Origin: Streptomyces caatingaensis
GTDB lineage: Bacteria; Actinomycetota; Actinomycetes; Streptomycetales; Streptomycetaceae
Direction: 5' to 3'
Length of the DNA stretch: 64,000 nt
Assembly (NCBI RefSeq): GCF_001187435.1
Contig: NZ_LFXA01000017.1
Span: forward strand, 806,001-870,000
Part shown: piece by piece, positions 35,684 to 42,680 of the stretch
Layout: each line of letters opens with the position of its first letter
Numbering within the stretch: the stretch's first letter is position 1
Position numbers and translations under genes: made by a program
The notes under the pieces: model-generated
What the model was told of the DNA's origin: nothing
Seen by the model: the letters and a program-made list of their open reading frames with translations, nothing else
The model's database searches: none

Positions 35684-37010
35684 AGCCCCGCCCCTGACGG
35701 CCCTGCTCCCGGACGAACGCCCGGCGCCGCGCTCCCCCTTCCTCGCGGTCCGCCTGCGCCGCCTGACGGGCGTCGACGAGGAACTGCTCTCCCGGGCGCC
35801 GCAGGAACGCGCCCGCTACACCTGGTACGGGGCCATCGTCCTCAACACGGCGCTGCTGGGCGGCGCGTCGATGGGCCTGGCCTTCGCGACGGTACGGAAC
35901 GGGCTGCCGCTCCCGGTCGTCGTGACGGTGGCCGTGGTGTGGTTCTGGGTGATCCTGTCCCTGGACGGCTGGCTGGTCTCCGGCACGCACGGCTTCCTGG
36001 CCCGGGGCCGGCTGAAGTCCCTGCTGCCGCGGCTGGCCCTGTCGCTGCTGGCCGGCGTGGTGATCGCCGAGCCGCTGCTCTTCCAGGTCTTCGACAGCGA
36101 GATCCACCAGCGGATCGCCGCGGGGAACACGGAGAAGACCGACGCCTACCGCGGCATGCTCGTCTCCTGCAACCCGCCGGACGGCCGCGACACCACCTCC
36201 CGCGCCGAGTGCGGCGGCTACCAGCTCAAGGTCCCCGGCTCCCCGGCCGAGGTCCGCCGCGCGATCGAGGAGAACGCCGCCCGCACCGCGGCCCTGCGCT
36301 CCCAGGTCGACGGGATCGACAAGACGCTCGCGGCCAAGCAGGACGCCGAGCGCCGCGAGTGCGACGACCCGGCCAAGTGGATCTACGGCGCGGACGGCCG
36401 CCACAGCGTGGGCGAGACCTGTCTGCGGGCCCGTGCCGAGAACGACGACTACCGCACCACCAGCCACATCAAGAAGTACGAGGCCGAACTCGCGGCCCTG
36501 ACCGAGCGGTCCCGCACCCTCGCCGCCCAGGAGACGACGGCCGGTGACACCTACCGCCCCGCCCTCCAGAAGGCCATCGACGACAAGACCCGCGACCACG
36601 CCCGCCACCTCGACGACACCGGCATGCTCACCCGCGCCAACGCCCTCGCCGAGGTCGCCTGGTCCGACTGGTACGCCGGCTTCCTCGCCCTCGTCCTCCA
36701 CCTCCTCCTGCTGGCCGTGGACGCCCTCCCCGTCCTGGTCAAGCTGATGAGCCCGGCCACGGCCTACGACCGCCTCCTCACCGCCCGCCTCGACGCCACC
36801 CGCCGCCTCCACGCCGCCGACCTCCGCCTCCACCACGCCTGCACCGACGCCACCCGCGAAGCCACCCTCCAGGAAACCACCCACCACACCACCGCCCACC
36901 TCTCCCGCCTCACCCACCACCTCAGCCTCGAACAGTCCGCCCGCACCGCGGAATTGCGCGCGACCCTGGAGGCGAGGGCATCCCGGATCGTGGCCGACCG
37001 CCAGGGGTGA
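35673..37010 (+). CDS. DUF4407 membrane protein
   Basis: A 445-residue protein with GGGAGGAGG before the ATG, overlapping the previous gene by 11 nt. DUF4407 features are the N-terminal FLAVRLRRLTGVDEELLSRA, two helix pairs (YGAIVLNTALLGGASMGLAF, WFWVILSLDGWLVSG, RLALSLLAGVVIAEPLLFQ), then a coiled periplasmic or cytoplasmic region with cysteines (SCNPPDG, AECGGYQ, RECDDP, ETCLRA). A further hydrophobic helix (WYAGFLALVLHLLLLAVDALP) and a helical C-terminus follow. DUF4407 has no experimentally known function. Operon position suggests the membrane component of the cyclase/NTPase locus. A strong terminator follows. Confidence 0.8.
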   Translation: MSAEAPPLTALLPDERPAPRSPFLAVRLRRLTGVDEELLSRAPQERARYTWYGAIVLNTALLGGASMGLAFATVRNGLPLPVVVTVAVVWFWVILSLDGWLVSGTHGFLARGRLKSLLPRLALSLLAGVVIAEPLLFQVFDSEIHQRIAAGNTEKTDAYRGMLVSCNPPDGRDTTSRAECGGYQLKVPGSPAEVRRAIEENAARTAALRSQVDGIDKTLAAKQDAERRECDDPAKWIYGADGRHSVGETCLRARAENDDYRTTSHIKKYEAELAALTERSRTLAAQETTAGDTYRPALQKAIDDKTRDHARHLDDTGMLTRANALAEVAWSDWYAGFLALVLHLLLLAVDALPVLVKLMSPATAYDRLLTARLDATRRLHAADLRLHHACTDATREATLQETTHHTTAHLSRLTHHLSLEQSARTAELRATLEARASRIVADRQG

Positions 37011-37020
37011 CGGAGAACAC

Positions 37021-37056
37021 CGAAGGGGCCCTGCCGCCATCGGCAGGGCCCCTTCG
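37021..37056. terminator. Strong hairpin ending the cyclase/NTPase operon
   Basis: A perfect 16-bp stem (CGAAGGGGCCCTGCCG and its complement) with a CCAT loop begins 11 nt after the DUF4407 stop. It also lies 5 nt from the tRNA 3' fragment on the other strand, so it may insulate both. Confidence 0.88.
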
Positions 37057-37061
37057 CGCCG

Positions 37062-37104
37062 GTGCCCCCGGGCAGATTCGAACTGCCGACACCCGCTTTA
37101 GGAG
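37062..37104 (-). other. Left attachment site: 3' half of a tRNA-Arg(CCU) gene
   Basis: Read on the minus strand this is an anticodon loop (CTCCTAA), anticodon-stem 3' side, T-arm with loop TTCGAAT and acceptor 3' strand CGGGGGCAC. There is no matching D-arm or acceptor 5' strand upstream, so only the 3' half is here. The last 18 bp (37087-37104, CGACACCCGCTTTAGGAG) are identical to 45517-45534. The T-stem differs from the right copy (GGCAG/CTGCC here), so the two copies come from different tRNA alleles. I read it as attL of the element that follows. Confidence 0.8.
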
Positions 37105-37207
37105 CGAGGTTGGGTGATCAAGGGGATGACCTGCGGTTTCATGGCCTCAGTAGTACAACGGTGGGCGATCCGCTGTTCGCCGTGATTCCCCGCTGTTCCC
37201 CCTGGGA

Positions 37208-37227
37208 TCTGGCACGGATGTGGCACG
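37208..37227. other. TGGCACG pair near the left end
   Basis: TCTGGCACG (37208-37216) and TGTGGCACG (37219-37227) repeat with 11-bp spacing. The same TGTGGCACG word occurs twice at 45412-45429 next to the right att site. Arm-type binding sites for the integrase are the simplest reading. Confidence 0.5.
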
Positions 37228-37283
37228 GGCTTCCGTCCTGCTTGCTGCACTTTCACCACCACCTCTACCCACCACTCGCCCCA

Positions 37284-37433
37284 GCTCCCATCCCGTCCGC
37301 CGTCGACCCACACACCGTGGAGCGGGCGTGGTCCATGGCGTCCAGGTGGAGCGCGCCACTGTACGAACGACCTGGACGCCATGGGCCGCGTCTGCTCGGC
37401 TCTGCCTGGGTCGACGGTGGGCGGGATGGGAGC
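37284..37433. repeat. Long inverted repeat, 64-nt arms
   Basis: Arms at 37284-37347 and 37370-37433 around a 22-nt spacer. The outer 27 bp match at all but two positions and the inner 15 bp (CCATGGCGTCCAGGT) are perfect. The middle 22 bp of each arm are diverged. It lies in the roughly 600-bp non-coding stretch (37105-37713) between attL and the GntR gene. Candidate roles are a transfer locus (clt), a single-strand origin for rolling-circle replication, or a decayed MITE. Confidence 0.85.
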
Positions 37434-37713
37434 ACCCCGCGCACGCCCCTACGGACCCGCAGTCGGGAACGCCGCCCCCTCCATCCCGGTGCCGGCCGAT
37501 CCCCCGCCGGAGGCACTGTTCTGACCGTCGCGTACGCGGTGATCGACTCATGGCCATCGGCCCTATCCACCAGTGGGCGCGCGTCGGTGCAGCGCGGGCG
37601 GAGCGGGCCGAAGGCAGGAGCGTCGCCCGCAGCGGAGCCGGGAGCGCGCCCGGCGGAGCGGAGCGCAGCCGGGGCTTGATGAGGTAGAGAAACCTGTAAC
37701 AGCTCACGCTAGG

Positions 37714-38472
37714 TCACGCGTCGAAGTCGTACTCCAGGATGTACGAGGCGGCGTCAAGCGTCATTTCGTTGATCTCCACGGGGCGACCCTCGTCCGCGAA
37801 CGCGGTCCGGCAGATAAGGATGACCGGAGTACCTGCGGAGATGCTCAACTGTTCCGCCTCGTCCTTCGTGGGCATGCGTGAGCGGATCTCTTCGCGGAAG
37901 TGCACTGGCTTGTACCCGAGTTCGGCAAGGCGGGCGTACGTTCCGCCGGGGCCCGTGTCCTCCTGAGTGATCGCCGACCCTGCGACCACCGACGTGGGGA
38001 GATAGCTCGTCGCGAGAAGAACGGGCTTCCCGTCCAAGACGAACCGCCGGCGTCGTACGCAGACAGTCTCCCCATCCCCCAGGTCCAGCACCTGCCCAAT
38101 CCGCTCCGGTGCGGCCTCCTCCGACACTGCCACTTGATCCACCACAAGCGTGCGGTTCTCGATGTCGGCAGACCAGATGGACCGGCCGCTGCCCCACTGC
38201 TCCTGTGAAAGCCGCTGGATGCCGCGACGCCTCAACGGGCGGAAAGATCGAACGAACACGCCGGCACCCTTGCGGGACTCGGCTACGCCCTCATCCTTGA
38301 GCACGCTCAAGGCCTGACGGGCCGTCATGCGGGCCACGCCGTGCGCGGCCATCAGGTCGTTCTCTCCCGGAAGCCGATCACCAGGACCGTACTCGCCCGA
38401 CTGGATCGCCTCGCGTAGGGAGTCCGCGATCCGCTGGTACTTCGGCCGACGGTCGTCGTCGGTGTTGGCCAT
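37714..38472 (-). CDS. GntR-family repressor (KorSA-like, UTRA domain)
   Basis: A 252-residue regulator. The winged helix (YQRIADSLREAIQSGEYGPG, DRLPGENDLMAAHGVARMTA) occupies residues 10-75. The UTRA ligand-binding domain follows, with VVVDQVAV-type strands, PVLLATSYLPTSVV and a final VEINEMTLDAASYILEYDFD. In pSAM2, KorSA of this family represses the transfer activator and keeps the element silent. Here the gene is divergent from the transfer operon, and four TCTCTAGA-type sites lie in the shared 190-bp control region, fitting auto- and cross-repression. Confidence 0.92.
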   Translation of the reverse strand: MANTDDDRRPKYQRIADSLREAIQSGEYGPGDRLPGENDLMAAHGVARMTARQALSVLKDEGVAESRKGAGVFVRSFRPLRRRGIQRLSQEQWGSGRSIWSADIENRTLVVDQVAVSEEAAPERIGQVLDLGDGETVCVRRRRFVLDGKPVLLATSYLPTSVVAGSAITQEDTGPGGTYARLAELGYKPVHFREEIRSRMPTKDEAEQLSISAGTPVILICRTAFADEGRPVEINEMTLDAASYILEYDFDA

Positions 38473-38490
38473 TCCGGAGCCCTCCTCTCT

Positions 38491-38622
38491 TCTCTAGACA
38501 GCCTAGGCCATAGGTAGGACGCCCGCTCGGTGCGTGTAGCCGCAATCCGCCCTCCTCAACATCTCTAGACAGATTCCCTTGACGTCTCTAGAGACGTGCG
38601 CTCTACTGGAGATGTCTAGAGA
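38491..38622. promoter_or_regulatory. Operator array for the GntR repressor
   Basis: Four related sites: TCTCTAGACA at 38491-38500 and 38562-38571, the palindrome GTCTCTAGAGAC at 38584-38595, and the inverted form TGTCTAGAGA at 38613-38622. XbaI-like TCTAGA cores are rare in this GC-rich DNA, so four within 132 bp is significant. The first is 19 nt upstream of the GntR start. The third sits inside the promoter spacer of the transfer operon. Confidence 0.8.
38579..38607 (+). promoter_or_regulatory. Promoter of the transfer operon
   Basis: TTGACG (38579-38584) and TCTACT (38602-38607) with a 17-bp spacer form a good vegetative-type promoter. The palindromic operator covers the spacer, so repressor binding would block polymerase. 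The first gene starts 58 bp downstream. Confidence 0.75.
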
Positions 38623-38664
38623 GGTTGCGAAACGGGCGGCCTCCGAGAACTGAAGGATGTGCTC

Positions 38665-38994
38665 ATGCCGTCGTTCAAGATCGACGTTTCGACCGCTGTG
38701 GTGTTCGTGGCGACCGCGCCGGAACCGAAGATGGTCAACAAGAAGACCGGGGAGCGGGCCGTGGACCGGGAGACCAACGCGAGCCTCTCGACCGTGGGTC
38801 TGCTGGTCTCGGACGAGGGGGAGGGGAACCTCTACCAGGTGACCGTGCCGGAGACGGGCCTCCCCGAGGGTCTGGCGCCGGGTATGCCGGTGAAGGTCAT
38901 CGGCCTGAAGGCGCGTGACTGGGAGAACGAGTTCAACGGCCAGAAGCGGCACGGGATCTCGTTCCGCGCGGTCGCGATCACCCCGGCGGCCTGA
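38665..38994 (+). CDS. SCO3933-family regulatory protein
   Basis: A 109-residue protein, first gene of the transfer operon, with GAAGGA 7 nt before ATG 38665. It matches small regulatory proteins found in Streptomyces integrative elements: FKIDVSTAVVFVATAPEPK, ERAVDRETNASLSTV, VPETGLPEGLAPGMPVKV and WENEFNGQKRHGISFRA. The role is not biochemically defined; it is probably a single-strand-binding-like or regulatory component of transfer and replication. Confidence 0.85.
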   Translation: MPSFKIDVSTAVVFVATAPEPKMVNKKTGERAVDRETNASLSTVGLLVSDEGEGNLYQVTVPETGLPEGLAPGMPVKVIGLKARDWENEFNGQKRHGISFRAVAITPAA

Positions 38995-38996
38995 CC

Positions 38997-40337
38997 ATGA
39001 CTGACCTGACGATGTGGCTGGAGGGCGCGGGGGCCCTGGCCGGTGCCGGTGGTCTCGGCTACGCGAAGGTACGCGCGCCGCGCGTGTACTGGTCGCTGGT
39101 CGGGATGCCGGTCACCTGGGGCCGCTTCACCCTCTCCTACCGGTCGACCATGGACGTGTGCGGGCTGACGGTGCATCCGTCGGGCCTGCGGGCGTTCATG
39201 ACCCGCAGCGTCGCCCGCCGTGAGGTTCAGCCGGTTCCGCCGAAGATCCGCCGGGTACGCGGCACCTCGACCGGGCTGCGGGTGACCCTGCGGCTTCCCG
39301 CCGGCCTGGAGCCTGCCGACGTGATCGCCTCCTCGGAACGGCTCCGGCACGCGTGGGGCGTCCACTCGGTGACCGTGGTCGAGACGAAGCCCGGTTTCGT
39401 CGAACTGCGGATGACCGGCTATGACGTGCTGCGCCGGGTGAAGATGCCTCGCAAGGCCCGCCCGCACGGCATGGCCGTTCCGGTCGCGGTGCGGGAGGAC
39501 GGGACCGCGTTCGAGCGGGACTACCGCAAGGCACCGATGGCGCTCACCCTGGGCGCCAACCACTCCGGCAAGTCCATGTATCAGCGCAACCTGATCAAGG
39601 GACTGGCGCAACTGCCGGTGGCCCTGGTCGGGGTCGACTGCAAGCGCGGGGTGGAACAGTCCGCCTTCGCGTCCCGTCTGTCGGCGCTGGTCACCACGCC
39701 CGACGATGCCGCCTCACTGCTCGGCGTCCTGGTCGCGGAGATGGAAGACCGCTTCGACCTGCTGAGCCGTCACGGCGTCTCGGACCTGTGGGAACTGCCC
39801 GAAGAGCTGCGGCCGGTGCCGGTGGTCGTCCTGGTCGACGAGGTGGCGGAACTGTTCCTGATCTCCTTCAGGAAGGATGAGGAGCGCCGGGAACGGATCG
39901 TCACCGCGCTGATCCGGCTGGCGCAGATGGCCCGCGCGATCGGCATCTACCTGGAGATCTGCGGGCAGCGCTTCGGCTCCGACCTGGGTAAGGGCGCCAC
40001 CATGCTCCGCGCTCAGCTCACCGGCCGCGTGGTGCACCGCGTCAACGACAAGCAGACCGCCGAGATGGGCCTGGCGGACGTGGCTCCGGACGCGGTTCCG
40101 GCCGCGAGCTTGATCCCGATGAACCGGCCCGGTACCGCTGTCGCGGCGGACTCCTCCGGTGGCTGGTCGAGGATCCGCACCCCGAACACCAGCCGCGATG
40201 AAGTCGTGGCGGTCTGCCGGGAGTTCGCCCACCTGGTCCCGGATCTGCCGTTCCTCGACTCGTTCCGCCCCTACGTGCCCGCCCCCGCGCCGGCGGCCGG
40301 TCCGTCGCTGGTCAAGCCCCGCCCGGTCGCCGAGTAA
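38997..40337 (+). CDS. tra: FtsK/SpoIIIE-type conjugative DNA translocase
   Basis: A 446-residue ATPase, the single pump that moves double-stranded DNA between hyphae in actinomycete elements. Walker A is GANHSGKSM and Walker B VVVLVDEVAEL. The QRFGSD and HRVNDKQTAEMGLAD segments match TraSA/TraB-like proteins. One N-terminal hydrophobic stretch (LEGAGALAGAGGLGYAKV) may anchor it. The gene starts 2 nt after the previous stop. A C-terminal DNA-recognition winged helix, present in plasmid TraB, is not obvious here. Confidence 0.93.
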   Translation: MTDLTMWLEGAGALAGAGGLGYAKVRAPRVYWSLVGMPVTWGRFTLSYRSTMDVCGLTVHPSGLRAFMTRSVARREVQPVPPKIRRVRGTSTGLRVTLRLPAGLEPADVIASSERLRHAWGVHSVTVVETKPGFVELRMTGYDVLRRVKMPRKARPHGMAVPVAVREDGTAFERDYRKAPMALTLGANHSGKSMYQRNLIKGLAQLPVALVGVDCKRGVEQSAFASRLSALVTTPDDAASLLGVLVAEMEDRFDLLSRHGVSDLWELPEELRPVPVVVLVDEVAELFLISFRKDEERRERIVTALIRLAQMARAIGIYLEICGQRFGSDLGKGATMLRAQLTGRVVHRVNDKQTAEMGLADVAPDAVPAASLIPMNRPGTAVAADSSGGWSRIRTPNTSRDEVVAVCREFAHLVPDLPFLDSFRPYVPAPAPAAGPSLVKPRPVAE

Positions 40338-40415
40338 CACCCGTACCGCCACGGTCGGCGCGACCGCTTCGCGCCAGGTCCCTACCCGAGCCATGCCGAA
40401 AACGGAGTGATCCCC

Positions 40416-40607
40416 ATGCGTGACTCCACCCGCCGGGCCTTGGAGCGCTCAGCCGAACTGACCCGACAGAACCGGTTCGTTGAGGCTGTCGAGACCGCCG
40501 AGGCGGTGTTCCGGACCGCCGACTACGACGAACACCGCGAGATCGAAACGTGGCTGGTCGACCACGCCGACGACTACGTCCGCGCCCCCGCCACCGAGCG
40601 CGAGTGA
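40416..40607 (+). CDS. Small helical element protein
   Basis: A 63-residue acidic protein starting at ATG 40416 (GGAG upstream). It is predicted to be all helical (ALERSAELTRQNRFVEAVET, REIETWLVDHADDYV). Similar short proteins sit after the translocase gene in related elements. The function is unknown. Confidence 0.65.
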   Translation: MRDSTRRALERSAELTRQNRFVEAVETAEAVFRTADYDEHREIETWLVDHADDYVRAPATERE

Positions 40608-40612
40608 TCGCC

Positions 40613-40780
40613 ATGGCGACGCGAAAGGCCACCACGCCGGAGCCCCCCAAGTGCCCGACCTGCAAGGGCACCGGGGAGGTCTCCCGCACCGTCCGCGTCG
40701 GCCGCAAGCGCCGCACCGTCGGCCAGCAGACCGGCCTCTGCCTGACCTGCCTCGGTTCCGGCGAAGCCCCCACCGACTGA
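40613..40780 (+). CDS. Tiny zinc-ribbon protein
   Basis: A 55-residue protein with two DnaJ-like CxxCxGxG-type motifs: CPTCKGTGEV and CLTCLGSGEA. They flank a basic segment, VGRKRRTVG. Four cysteines could bind one zinc ion. It starts 5 nt after the previous stop. It may bind nucleic acid or assist assembly of the transfer apparatus. Confidence 0.7.
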   Translation: MATRKATTPEPPKCPTCKGTGEVSRTVRVGRKRRTVGQQTGLCLTCLGSGEAPTD

Positions 40781-40859
40781 ACCCCCGCCGGGGCCGGGCG
40801 GCCGGACACCGCTCCCCGCCCGACCCTGGCCCGACTCCCCTTGAAGGGAGGTGCCCCGC

Positions 40860-41525
40860 ATGCCCCGCTCGATCCGCCCGGATGCCGTACTCGTACAGGC
40901 CGTCATCGCCGGCGCGCTGTCCTTCGCCCACCTTCACGACCTGGCCGAAGCGGCCGGACAGACCGGCTGGAAGGCATGGGCCTACCCGGTCTCGGTCGAC
41001 CTGCTCCTTGTCGCCGCCTGGCGCCGACTGCGCACGGCCCGCCGCGACCGCTCCGCCTGGACCTGGTTCGTCATCGCCCTGTTCGCCTCGCTCGGCGCGA
41101 ACATCGCCACCGCCGGACTCCTCGACCTGGCCCACGTGCCCGCCTGGCTGTGCATCCTCGTCGCCGGCTGGCCCGCCCTGGCCTTCCTCGGCGGAACCCT
41201 CCTGGTCCACGCACCCACCGACCCGCCCGCTCCTGCACAGCCTGTGGACGAACCGGCGGCGCCGGAAGTCGAGATGCACCGCACCGACGAACCCGCACCC
41301 GACCCGGCCCCCGCCGTGACCGTGCCGGAGCTGACCCCCGCACCGCCCAAGCCCGTGCCCGGCGCCCCTGCTGTTCCGGTCGCGCTGCTCGACCACGCCC
41401 GGAAGATCGCCGACGCCCACCGGGCCTCCACCGGGTCCCCGATGCCCGCCGACGCCCTGTCCGCCCGGCTCCAACTGCCCGCCCCGATGGCCGACGCCAT
41501 CGCCGCCGAACTCCAACTCACCTGA
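40860..41525 (+). CDS. DUF2637 membrane protein (spread protein, SpdB-like)
   Basis: A 221-residue protein with AAGGGAGG 7 nt before ATG 40860. Four membrane helices span residues 8-120: AVLVQAVIAGALSFAHLHDL, a WAYPVSVDLLLVAAW segment, WFVIALFASLGANIATAGLL and VPAWLCILVAGWPALAFLGG. This is the DUF2637 pattern of intramycelial spread proteins. The C-terminal 100 residues are Pro/Ala-rich and then a small helical, DNA-binding-like domain (ADAHRASTGSPMPADALSAR). It probably helps the plasmid form cross septa. Confidence 0.88.
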   Translation: MPRSIRPDAVLVQAVIAGALSFAHLHDLAEAAGQTGWKAWAYPVSVDLLLVAAWRRLRTARRDRSAWTWFVIALFASLGANIATAGLLDLAHVPAWLCILVAGWPALAFLGGTLLVHAPTDPPAPAQPVDEPAAPEVEMHRTDEPAPDPAPAVTVPELTPAPPKPVPGAPAVPVALLDHARKIADAHRASTGSPMPADALSARLQLPAPMADAIAAELQLT

Positions 41526-41545
41526 CCAGGAAGGAGTAACCGCCC

Positions 41546-41734
41546 GTGACCGCCTATCGCCGCTTTCGCAACGTGATCCGCATCGGCCCGGTGCAGGTCG
41601 CCACGTCCTACGACGGCCGTGGCCGCGACAAGCACACCGCCGCCTGCACCGCCCCCGGCTGCGGCTTCGCCGCCGACTACGACACCCGTGCCGGCGCCGA
41701 ACTCGCCGCCCGCACCCACCGCTGCAAGGCCTGA
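41546..41734 (+). CDS. Mobile element transfer protein
   Basis: A 62-residue protein starting GTG 41546 with AAGGAG upstream. It matches a small protein family annotated as mobile element transfer protein in actinomycete elements: YRRFRNVIRIGPVQVATSYD, then CTAPGCGFAADYDT and THRCKA, with three cysteines and a histidine that could form a zinc site. Its exact role in spread or transfer is not known. Confidence 0.8.
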   Translation: MTAYRRFRNVIRIGPVQVATSYDGRGRDKHTAACTAPGCGFAADYDTRAGAELAARTHRCKA

Positions 41735-41748
41735 CAGGAGACCACGCC

Positions 41749-41904
41749 ATGGACGTTCCCCTCTGGCTCGCCCTGCTCGTCGTCGGATGGCTCGGCGTCA
41801 AGCTCGCCCGCCCGCCGTGGTGGCTGGTCGCCGTGCTCCTGGTCGGCGGCTACCTCGTCGCCGGAAGCTTCCTCGCCCCCGCCCTCGGCACCGTCCTCAA
41901 GTAG
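41749..41904 (+). CDS. Small two-pass membrane spread protein (SpdA/SpdD type)
   Basis: A 51-residue protein with ACAGGAGA before ATG 41749. The sequence is almost entirely two membrane helices: VPLWLALLVVGWLGVKLA and WWLVAVLLVGGYLVAGSFLA, separated by RPP. It is short and easily missed, but its position in a tight operon and clean ribosome site support it. Confidence 0.75.
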   Translation: MDVPLWLALLVVGWLGVKLARPPWWLVAVLLVGGYLVAGSFLAPALGTVLK

Positions 41905-41918
41905 AAGGGATCACCCTC

Positions 41919-42230
41919 GTGTTCACGCCGAAGTACCCGCCACAGGACACCGCACCGCCCGCCACGGCCACGGCCCCGACCGCCTACACCCCGGCGCCCG
42001 TCCAGCCGTCGGCCCCGGCGCCGGTCCCGGTCGCCCCGGCTTCGAATCGGCCCACCGTCCAGCTCACCCCCGGCAGCGCGCTCGCCCTCGCCGCCGGCGG
42101 CGGCGCCGTGGTCCTCGTCGTCGGCGCGGTCCTGGTCTCGCTGCTGCTCGCGGTCGCCATCACCGGCGTCTCCGTCGCCGTGGCCGCGGTCGTCCTGCGT
42201 CTGCTCGTCAAGGACCTGCACAAGCACTGA
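41919..42230 (+). CDS. SpdD-like spread protein
   Basis: A 103-residue protein starting GTG 41919, with GAAGGGA upstream. A Pro/Ala-rich N-terminal 50 residues is followed by a long hydrophobic stretch (ALALAAGGGAVVLVVGAVLV, SLLLAVAITGVSVAVAAVV) and a short basic end, KDLHKH. This is the usual layout of SpdD proteins in integrative elements, which assist spreading along the mycelium. Confidence 0.8.
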   Translation: MFTPKYPPQDTAPPATATAPTAYTPAPVQPSAPAPVPVAPASNRPTVQLTPGSALALAAGGGAVVLVVGAVLVSLLLAVAITGVSVAVAAVVLRLLVKDLHKH

Positions 42231-42321
42231 ACGGCCCCGGGGCGGCTCTCTCGCCAAAGATCCGCCGCCCCGGCGCCTGCACCCCTTCCAAATCCAACGG
42301 ACCCGAAAAGGGAGCCCCATC

Positions 42322-42504
42322 ATGCCTCAACACGCCCGGAACACCCGCGTCTGCCGCGACTGCGACGGCTTCGCCACCGTCGCCATCACCACCGGCGCCC
42401 GCCACGCCGACGGCACCCGCGCCACCCTCCGCGTCGCCTGCCCGACCTGCAAGGGCACCGGCCACACCGCCCCCGCCTCCGTGCTCGCCCACGTCGGGCG
42501 GTGA
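42322..42504 (+). CDS. Small CxxC zinc-ribbon protein
   Basis: A 60-residue protein with two cysteine pairs, CRDCDGFATV and CPTCKGTGHT, of the same DnaJ-like type as the protein at 40613. AAAGGGAG lies upstream. Its stop overlaps the next start as GTGA. Probably a nucleic-acid or protein-binding helper in the element. Confidence 0.7.
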   Translation: MPQHARNTRVCRDCDGFATVAITTGARHADGTRATLRVACPTCKGTGHTAPASVLAHVGR

Positions 42505-42680
42505 CCGCCGTGGCCCTCCTGAACTGGCGCTCCGCCGACCACTACGACTCCACCGGCGACAAGCCGTGCGTGATCTGCACCAAGCCGACCCCGCTCCGCT
42601 CCGACCGGGGCAAGCCCGTTCACAAGGTCTGCGCGGAGGAGTGGATCGACCAGCACACCCGGAAGGAGAACGACGAGTGA
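42501..42680 (+). CDS. Small cysteine-containing element protein
   Basis: A 59-residue protein, GTG 42501 (GTG 42510 also possible). It has CVICTKPTPLRSDRGKPVH and KVCAEEWIDQHT, giving three cysteines and a histidine, a likely zinc-binding set. Its last bases overlap the rep start as GTGA, so it is translationally coupled to the replication initiator on one side and to the previous zinc-ribbon gene on the other. Confidence 0.7.
   Translation: MTAVALLNWRSADHYDSTGDKPCVICTKPTPLRSDRGKPVHKVCAEEWIDQHTRKENDE

Noticed and set aside
37062..37135. Complete tRNA-Arg gene at attL
   Set aside because: Only the anticodon loop, T-arm and acceptor 3' strand can be found; no D-arm or acceptor 5' strand pairs with them.
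37220..37687. A 155-codon frame between attL and the GntR gene
   Set aside because: It is built on the long inverted repeat and Arg/Pro-rich translation. It has no ribosome site and no family resemblance.
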